A stretch of 64,000 nucleotides of DNA from Cloeon dipterum (lineage: Eukaryota > Arthropoda > Insecta > Ephemeroptera > Baetidae), in contig NC_088789.1 in the NCBI RefSeq assembly GCF_949628265.1, positions 5,758,886 to 5,822,885 on the forward strand, written 5' to 3'. Under the pieces are notes generated by a model. The model was not told where the DNA came from and did no database searches. It saw only the letters and a list, made by a program, of their open reading frames with translations. Below, piece after piece: positions 55,001-64,000 of this stretch; positions within the stretch are counted from its first letter, which is position 1; every line of letters begins with the position of its first letter. Made by a program: the position numbers and the translations under genes.

Positions 55001-58000
55001 TCAGAGATGCATTTCTTTATTGTAAATGAGTAAAATTCAACCGCAAATAGGAGCTTTAGAGGACATCCAAAAATTTAACTGTGTATTAATGGCTGTGGAA
55101 AGTGGTTGATTAAATCCACTGATGATTTCCATTAGGGACAGAGTGTACTGTAAACCTCTCAAAAATCAAACAAACGTAACTTAGAAGTCAGCTTTCTCGG
55201 AAGTAAAATAAAAAACGAAAACCTGTGTAAATTTAAGTAAGCTTTGCTAGTATTTTAGGACAATAGTTTGTGAAACAGAATACCTAATTTTTCCAGTGTT
55301 AACAGAGCGGGAAAAAATTAAATATAAATAAATACACCCCTTGACCTGCCCAAACAACACAGACAATGTTAATTCTAAATTTAATAAATGAACTCCTTCA
55401 AAGTTATGGGTTTGCGTTATGGGATATTTGTTCATATTAGGTCTTCCTATACTTTTATAAAATACACAGTTTTCATTTAAAAATAGCCAAATTAAATGAA
55501 GCATCTTAGACCCGCTAGATACAATAAATTTTAAGTAGTATAAAGCATGCATAAATTAAAATCTGTTTCATCGCAATTTTGACATTTATGATCAAAACTT
55601 GATTATGAAAAAATCGAATTAGGAGCAACCGTTTATTAAAGAAATTTACGAGCCACTCAATCTCTGGGACACGTTGCGGCCGAAATAGAAGCAAAATCCT
55701 TGAAAGCGAACACAGAATCTAGTGTTTTCGAAGCCAATTATGAAATTGGGTATCGGCCGCGCGGCGGTGAGGGAGCAGGAACCTCTGGAAATTACTGCCA
55801 GGCCCGGCGCGATAAGGATTTTCCCACGCGCGGCTGATGACACCGTCTTCTCTATGTCAGCAGTGCGTCGAGGCTGTAATATCTTTTCTCCCATTCATCG
55901 CGCCAGCTGCTACGCACGGCAACTCCCTTTTCGCAAACAGTATAAATAGCATAAATAGTAATTTCCCGTCAATTCCGTCTTGCTCACGTGCCTGCATTTT
56001 GGTCAGTTTGGCAATAATATTTCACGTGGCAAGAGGTAATGATACACATACCGGCTAATTCCACATTATGCAAAATATCCTTGAGGTAATATTTATTGCG
56101 TGGAATTACTCGCTCGGCCGCGGGAATGAGAGCTGTAAACGCTTTTATTCCAAGGAAATGATAGCGTTTTTCGACAGTGAACGCATCTTGCGCCTGGTTA
56201 CTCAATTAAATACGTAAACATATTACGTCAGCTCTGCAAAAGCGGCAATAATTTTCACGCTTGAAAGTACAATTCTCAGAATTGACTTCAATTTTAAATA
56301 ATTATTGAGTCTTTTTGAATATTTTCGAAACATGTTTGTTATTTGAGCTTGATTGACAATTAAATTAAATTAAAAGAGAATATTGAATTGAAATTCTTTT
56401 CACTGCGCCGAGAATCGATTTTAGCTTTTTATTGAAAATAAGAGAGATACGGAAGAAAAATCAAGAAAAGGTTTTCCAGTCCTGAAAAAGTGGCAAACGC
56501 AGAAACGCTTCATCTTGTGGTCAGTCGTTGGGGTTGAAACAAAAAATTCAGCACCACACAGATACGTTCTCGACTCATCCTTTTTCCTTTTGGAAAAGGT
56601 GAACGGCCCGCGCCGCAGTTGATTTGCGTCACACGTGTTTGTTGGCTTTTATTATTACTTTGGCAGCGTATGGAACGGGCAGACCGAAGTCCATTCATGT
56701 CGGCATGTTCCGCCGTCGTGATTTAACGATCAGCTGCTTTCTCCGCACCGAGGAAATATGGCCACCGATCAGTTCAGGATCAACACTCGGACCAATTATC
56801 GGAACGTTACGTCGCCATGAGACTTCAGTTTTGTAAAAATTTTATCTGGCGGACGTTGTGACACAACAGTTTTGGTCCCCGTTCCCTGTAAGGAAGCAGA
56901 CAAGTGGCAAACGTGCACAAAAACAACTCATTCCTGGAAGTTGTAAAGACCTACAAATAATTTACTTTTATCGAGCTGCTTGGAGAAGAAAAAAAAATGC
57001 CAAAAATTTCTCTATCCATCCCATCTCTGATTGCCATTATCATAATTGCGGAGAAACCTCTTGACGCCACATGGAAAAGCGAGTTTTTTTGCTGCCGTCT
57101 GCAAACAAAGAGCCATAAAGGTGCGTGCTTACTTAGTCGCGGTGAAACATCAGGAAAATGTATTCATTTCGCCGTGGCTATACGCGTTGAGTGCAAATTA
57201 CGTTGTTATTTGATCACATTTATTAGCTGTTGTTGCATAATAGAGGCGGTCTCTATTTCGTTTTTTCTTCTCCGTGCAAAATTAGGCGACCAGCGGGTCT
57301 GCGTGTGGTTGGAAAAAATTATGTGTGAGCGCGCCAGGCCGCCAGAATATAACTTTCACATTCGACGCGCGCGCATTCATTTCCTTTATTTGACCAGCAG
57401 CACACGCGGCTGCTTTTTGCAATTGTCTTCTCTCCGCCGAGATGAATTGCGTGCCGCTGAGACTAAGATGAATGGAACTTTTTTCGAGATAAAACAGGAA
57501 TGTATGCCAACAAGTCGCGCACACTTGGTATTATATTAATTGTCTCACCTGACTATGAGTTAAAAAGGGAGATAAACATTGAAGATAAATTAATAGAATC
57601 AGGCAAATAAATTGTTTTTTCGTAGAATTTATTAATTTTCTCCGCGAAATAAAAAGTAGCAGGGACATATTTCAAAATATATCTAAAAGTTGCTAATTAA
57701 TATTCAAACCTGAATAACTTCACTCGAATACTTGTTCCAAGGGTTACCCCATCACATTTCAAATCAAAACAACTTTTCATTATGGATTTATAGAACACCT
57801 CAGGCGTGCGTCACAAAAATGTTAACTTTTTTCCCCACTTGAATTCAGTTGCTTATTTTTGTTTTCGTTTCGGCTTTATGTAACTGCCACGGTAGCTCTT
57901 TCTTGTCTGGACACATCAAACAAACTCTTTAAGGAAACACTAAGTTCCAGCTGCGTCGGAATTTCCATAAGCGGCCAGTCACGTGTATGAATCGCAGTTG

Positions 58001-61000
58001 CATGCACTTGACTGCAATTGAGGCAGGTCAACGCTTGGTACGTGTGCACATGCACTATTCCATATCACCCTGCGCGACGCCTGCTGCTGATGCTGAGTAA
58101 GAGACGTATAGCGCACGCGGCGAGAAAGAAAAATGTATATATTTCAAGAGCACTCGCCGAGAGAACAGGTTTGCTGTGATATAATCCACCTAGTAACCTA
58201 TTTCTGCTGCTGCTGCTGCTGCTCGATCTTACCAGCAGCCGCCGCCACCATAGGTGTAACAGTGCACACAAATATACTTTCACTGTTCGCGTCTTTCGGC
58301 TTCATTATTAGATTTGTAAATATACGCACCAAAATATCAACTCAGCCGGTTGTCCGATGCTCAAGTGCGACGCAGATTCGGAATTTTATTGCCAGTCTAG
58401 ATTTTATTTTATGATCTAGCTCTGAACTAAATTCATCAACACTCAACATTTTTTAAGCATTGTAAAATAATTATGAAGACGTTATTGAAGGGTGATAGGG
58501 TTTATTGATTTGATTGCCAACGGCATGACTTCAGTGTCACTTGTGTCAGAATAAATCAAGTTGAAAAGGGAAGGGCGTTGAACCCTGCTAATTCCAGAGA
58601 TGCGGTTACGACGAGTCGCATGCTGCACTTCTTTCGAGGCTGTTGAACAAGATGATTTAAGGGCCATCACCTTCCTGACAGCACGCGTGGGATTTCTTCC
58701 TCGAAAAAGGACATCGTTTTCGCTTTCTTCCTCGCAACGGCACATCCACGTTCTCGTTAAAAAGTGTCCTCGGCGTTTAAAACGGTTATTTGGGAATAAT
58801 TGCTGGGCAGGGCAATGTCGGAAGGAAGAGTTGGTGCACTCTCGGCAGCAACAAAACGCTATTTCCGCCGACTTTGGCCAAGCGAAAGATTATGATTTTG
58901 GCCCGGGGTCTCTCCGAAGATTCGGTGCAGTTTCATAACATCTCGCCCAGCTGAATTTCTCCGACACGGCGCAGAGGTCAACGTATCAGGTGAACAGCTA
59001 GCCTTAGCAACGTTGCTGCTTATTTTTCTTTGGGCCGCGCGCTGAAAACCGTTCGATTTTCATATTCAAAATAGAGAGGGAGTTTCGTAAGTGTGGCTAG
59101 TTGTCGGCGTCTCGGCCATTTGGGGAAGAGTGATGGTTTCAAGGAATCAGGTGACATTCTTTTTCTCCACTCTCGGCACATCCTTGCTGGATGACCAAAC
59201 AAGTCAAGGCTGCATGCCGGCTGCGTGCAGTTGAGTGTGTCTATCGTTTTCTCTCTGCAACTCTTCGTGCGCGTAGACAAATACACAATTTGTGTAATTC
59301 ACCAATTGGAACGTCCGGCCGGCTTCCTGCTTGTGCTCAGTTTATTCCGCCAGGCAATCATCGGAATTTAAAATTGCACGTTTCCTAAGAATTTCCTGCC
59401 CTGCTGTGAAACCAGGATTAAAGTAACAAACCGGAGCCGCTTTAAATTAAATTATCCGCTCTGCAGCGGCGGTAGGAGCGTGTCCATTTGTTCCCTGAAT
59501 TAATGACAATCTGAGGTCAGACTGGTCGGGATCCGCACATTGACAATTTAAATCACGTGCTAGCATCTTTTTTACCATTTTTAACTTTCTCCGCAGACCT
59601 CGTTAATTTGCAAAGTACACGCGCGCACGGAGAATGAAAAGGCTCGATTTGGCAGGACAAACAACGTCAAATGTCTTAGCAGGCAGTTAAGTTAAAAGTT
59701 AATCCGCTATTACGATCTTTCAAAGGTGCGCGACAGTCATTTGTTTCCCTCTTGCAAAATTCCGAGTGTCCTCTACCTCTGTGCCACCGAGTGGCCTTCA
59801 GCTGCTCTATACGTGCACTTTTCTCAGCATTTTTAAAAGATTTATATCAATTAAAGCATCGTGTACGCAGAGAACAGTTAAGATTTGCAAAACCTGTTTG
59901 TACGGATACGTATACGCAGACATACAACATCGCGCGCCGGCATTTCAATGGGTCCACAACAATAAACGTATTTTTGAAGCTTCTCGCCCATAAAAGAAAG
60001 AGCCTTCGAGTTCCAGGGACCTTTAACCGAAAGTATCGCGTGACTTAAAACATTTTTGGACAGCTAGAAACTTTCTGTTTCTGTTATGATTTTACAGCTC
60101 TGAATGTTTGTTGAATTATCTTGTGAACAATTTTTATATTTTTCTGACCGAGAATTGATAATTTTCTGATGCTGACAATGAGCTACGCGTGTTTCGCAAA
60201 ACACCAGAATCGAGACTTTCTAGCCGACGTTTGGTGGCATTTAGCGACAAACAAATTACATCTGCTCGCACTGATGCAATTTTCGCGTGTTTCCAGCTGC
60301 GACAACGTCGGGGGCCACGTGTTTTGTTTTGGGCTCCTGTCCACCGCGAAAGCTCGTTGCAAAATTCGCGAACGAAGCGCCGGAGAATAATCCTACGACT
60401 GGGGGGAAGAAAAGAAGGATGCAATGGGCGCACTTGGCGGCCGTTAAAATTGTTTCTAGAGACGACCTTTCTTTCGCGGAAGTGACCTTCAGCAAGCGTG
60501 GGTCTCATTGCGAACGAAAGACTGCCTTTCTTTCCTGGCGTGAAATATTATTTCGCCAGCGATCCGACCGCAGATAAAAAGCACCGAATTGCGTGCAAAG
60601 AGATTTTCACCTCGGTTGGTTGAGAGCCCGTAATAATAGACGCAAAAAGGCGTCTTCTCTCTGCAAAGCGCGGGCGGATTGACCTGAGCCAACAATCCCT
60701 GAATTAGACGTTAGAAGAGCAAATCTGTTTCGGCGGCGGCAGCAATCGTGACTTGACACAAACGCGCCCACAATGAAACTAATTTGTCTTTTCACGCCAC
60801 TTGACTCTGAATGGCACCACTCTCGTATTGTATAAATTGTATTATTTTCAATTACAATGCGCGATTGAGTGGCTCGCGCGCCGCGGACAAAGAGCTGCTT
60901 CTCCAGCCGTTAAAGTGGCTAATAAAATTACGTCTAACAGCTGGAATTCGCATGCTAAGCATTAAATAGTTATTTGTCATTGTCTGATATTCTTCTATTG

Positions 61001-64000
61001 TAAATTTCACAGCGGTCGAATCACTTAACACAATAAAAATGCACTATTTTTGTTTGATTTTACTGTCAAGGAAAAATGGCGTCATACCAAGATGTATTAA
61101 AATCAAAGCCAGACAGATCGACTGCTGTGAGTCTCTAGCCAACGGCATATTTGCTGGGCCTAACCGACAAGATGCGATTTGGCATTTCGCTGAGGACCCT
61201 CATGAACAAAAAATAATTTAGAGGCCTCTCACTGTCGTAACCACTAATTATCGCAGTTCTTAAGCCACACAAAGAAATCTTTAAAATTGACTATAATAGA
61301 TAAGATCATAATTCGTTAAACAAATAGAATAGTTAAAAAGATTTCAGGATATTCCGTGCGCCTAGAGCGAGAGCTTCCATTTTGAAAAGAATGCAAGATC
61401 AAGAAAATATGCCGAGCCGTTTGGAGATGAACCGCTCGGCCCGGCACTTGCTTTTAAGCGAAAGTGACCTGGCCAGTTAGAATTTTTGACACAGAAGTTA
61501 AAGTTACGTCAGACGCGCGGGCCGCTTCTCGCATACGATTAATTCGCGTGAGAGCGTTTGGGTGTCGCACATTTTGCGAGCGAACTCACTCTGTCAGTCA
61601 GCGGCGGGCGGGGATTGCAATTGTTGGCATTATTTGGCGGCTGGAAGGCCAGCCCACCGCTTCTTATGCCCTGCCAACGGCGAAAACAGCTCGCGAGAAT
61701 GCGCAGCTCGCGGAAATCGGCCGTAAATCTTGATAGAGAGGACTCACGGCATCTTTTTTTTAGTGTAAATCGTCCAAAGCTAAATTAGCTGACCGCAATT
61801 AAAAATTATGAGATGCTATTTTGTTTCTGAAACGGCTCATTAAACAACAGTCTTCCTGTTTCTAACGCACTCGCGAATTTGAAAAAAAAACAGCATTGGG
61901 CCATTTTTATATTTGCCAAAGCTGGCCTTGTTTTGACCAGCAGGTTGGTCGTTTCCTCTAATTTAATAACCAGGCGCGCGATTGCAATTAATTCTGTAAG
62001 ACACGGAGACTGCTTTATCATATTTCCCAACGCGATATTTAGCTCAGATTACACACGTATATTGCAGTTTAAGTGAAATATATTTATTTTCACGAACTCT
62101 TGATTGTATCAATTTATTGCTTTTTCACTTTTTAATTTCCTTTTAAACTGTTAATAGTAAAAGTTAAAACGCTCGTGATGTGTGCAAATTTCTTCTCCTG
62201 TGGCTGCGGTTGCCGTGACGGCTGTATGTATTTGAAAATAACTCGAGAGCCGCATTGTCAACATTTAATTATGTTTAATTGCGCGAAAGCATCGAAAATT
62301 CAAGTTCGCGGAACTATGCTTCCAAAGATGCTCGCCATGTAATTAACACACATCCCGACAAAATTATTTTCGCCTCTGCTCCCCAGCTCGTGCGCGTGCG
62401 AATGAGAAAATTGCAGGGCCAATTTATGTCGCGGCAAAGGTGTTGAGCTCGTTGCTGTTATTTAAGGTCAAGCAATTTGTGGTGAAAAGTTTTGATATGC
62501 GCGGCACACTTTTGTTTCTCGCCCGCCCCTCAATTTTTGCAATTTGCTCACTTTTGATTTCGATTTCTTTCTGACAAAGAAGAAAGTCGACGTGCCTCAT
62601 GTTCGGACGAGTGCATGACGCTGCACCGAGAACAAAATGCAACTGAACGGCACGCACGGCTTTTTATTCGTTATGCAAAACGCGGCAGATTTGCAAGCCG
62701 CAGCAGACGGTCATCAATTCTCTAACCCATTCAGGGTCTGCACATTCGTGTGTGTGTGTCTGAATGAGAAAAGCTGCTTCCGCCATTACTGTTTGCTCAT
62801 CTCTCGGCTAGGTTTTACGCAACCCGAGGCACTGACGAGAGGTACATTACGCAGATTTTTCACGAAAAGCTCGCTTTCCAACCGGTGACAATGCACAAAT
62901 GTCTAGTAAAGGCTGAGTGAAATGAAGTAAAAATTCTTAACATAAATTATATAACCGAAGCATAGCCATTACCTAATCGTCACCCTTGAAACAACTTTCA
63001 ACTTGGTCAGCTCGTGCGTGCTCTAAGTCAGCTACAATATCCGTGCAAACGTGTCATAAATCGGAAACACTAATAGGCTAGCCATTTTAAAATATTCCTC
63101 ACCGCTCGTTCTGACGTAAATAAAAGCCAACCTTAAATAAAAACTCTCTATCGTTTACTCCAAAAAGCATTAACGATCTCACTCGCTTGTTCACAAGGAA
63201 AATTTAACTTTCCCGACTTAAGAACAAAATAATATTAATAAATCATTCAAGGTTAAATTAGTTAATTGTTAATGAAAAGGTTGTTCGTTTTGTCTAAATT
63301 TTCTTTCCGATCCTTAGAGATAATGTATGTCGGAGCAAGACAAAGTTTTTCCAGGCTGAACCACCAAAATTTGGTTGCAAAATATCTCTATTAATGATTA
63401 ACTTGGAACTACATTTCGACAAGAAAACTTTAATTTTTCCCGCAGGCGTTTCAGCTGCCCTAGGGTGGACGTTTAAAATTGAATTTCAAATTCCTCTATC
63501 TCTCTCATTTTGCATTCGTTTTCTCTGCTGCCGCTGCTGATTGTGTCTGCGACATCGCGGTCCCCCGGGCCCATCCCGAAAAGCAAATTAACTTTCTTCG
63601 CTGGCTGGGTGCAGCCTTGGATTTTGCTTTCTTTCGGTTCCGGTTTGCCAAGCAGCTAGCCATGATGTCGCTAATTACTCGCGGATGCAATAGACGCCGC
63701 TCGCGACCGCGACTTTTCGCCTTCGGCGCTCAATCAGCTCCAGATTTGATTTTTTACTGCGCCCCGGCCGGCCGACTGCCTTTGCTGTTGTTGATGTATT
63801 AAAATAGTTGCGAAAGATTGCCCACGAAGGCTTGCTGAGCGGTTTAATTATGCCTCTGTGAATAGGGCATTAACTGCGAGCGTGTGTACGCAACGCCGCG
63901 CGCTTTATATTGAGAAGACACAAAAGGGCTCATTCCAATTTCACTGCATGCGCTGCAGAGGAACTTGCACAGAAAGAAACTTTGCAAAATTTTTGATTCT

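Larger units (their letters stand above)
47474..64000. other. 16.5-kb gene-free region: upstream or 5' intron of the scavenger receptor
   Basis: No open frame here has convincing protein character or splice structure. The longest (54299-54949 plus, 56997-57539 plus) lack domains and, in the first case, an ATG start. The interval alternates AT-rich and CpG-containing GC-richer patches. It includes a (GGCC)n-like run at 51995-52016, a 15-bp perfect hairpin at 50184-50220 and a (CTG)6 run at about 58204-58223. If the receptor has an upstream first exon, much of this would be its intron. Confidence 0.4.

Noticed and set aside
56997-57539. 180-codon plus-strand open frame with hydrophobic stretches
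   Set aside because: Patchy composition with many Cys/Ile/Phe, no signal peptide architecture or homology I recognise.

Overview
The window is eukaryotic nuclear DNA, most likely from an insect or close arthropod relative. Genes are split by GT-AG introns, many only 60-120 bp and some over 1 kb. AATAAA signals follow several stop codons. Intergenic DNA is AT-rich and carries very long GA/TC and GT dinucleotide arrays. The protein set is typically metazoan, and the Ral GTPase has the 201-residue length I associate with insect Ral. The species cannot be named from the sequence.

Layout. (1) 1-4.1 kb is a compact housekeeping cluster: the 5' part of virilizer (minus, running off the left edge), HYPK (minus) and CIAPIN1/anamorsin (plus). 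(2) 4.1-20.8 kb is a gene desert with long microsatellites, two diverged copies of a ~335-bp dispersed repeat, a GC-rich element with terminal inverted repeats, a retrotransposon remnant and a 92-nt hairpin that looks like a pre-miRNA. (3) 20.8-23.2 kb holds a paired-class homeobox gene (plus). The deserts on its left, and to a lesser extent its right, may be its regulatory landscape. (4) 25.0-39.9 kb is a dense run of plus-strand genes: a FASTKD-family mitochondrial RNA-binding protein, Ral GTPase, SSRP1 (FACT subunit) and a TAF6-like SAGA/TFIID factor. (5) 40.9-47.5 kb is a nine-exon CD36-family scavenger receptor on the minus strand. (6) 47.5-64 kb has no convincing gene and may be upstream sequence or a long 5' intron of that receptor.

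Functionally the genes are mostly unrelated housekeeping functions: m6A writer/splicing (virilizer), N-terminal acetylation (HYPK), cytosolic Fe-S assembly (CIAPIN1), mitochondrial RNA handling (FASTKD), vesicle and signalling GTPase (Ral), and chromatin and transcription (SSRP1, TAF6-like). The most notable observations are predicted alternative terminal exons. Ral has two mutually exclusive last exons that encode different tails and CaaX boxes (CTIL versus CVIM). SSRP1 has a 195-codon open exon inside the intron that splits its HMG box; it splices in frame and would replace the rest of the protein. Also worth attention are the pre-miRNA-like hairpin at 12134-12225 and a ~63-bp-arm inverted repeat inside a receptor intron.

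All exon boundaries were placed by eye from frame continuity and GT/AG sites. Family assignments come from recognised protein sequence, not from a search.
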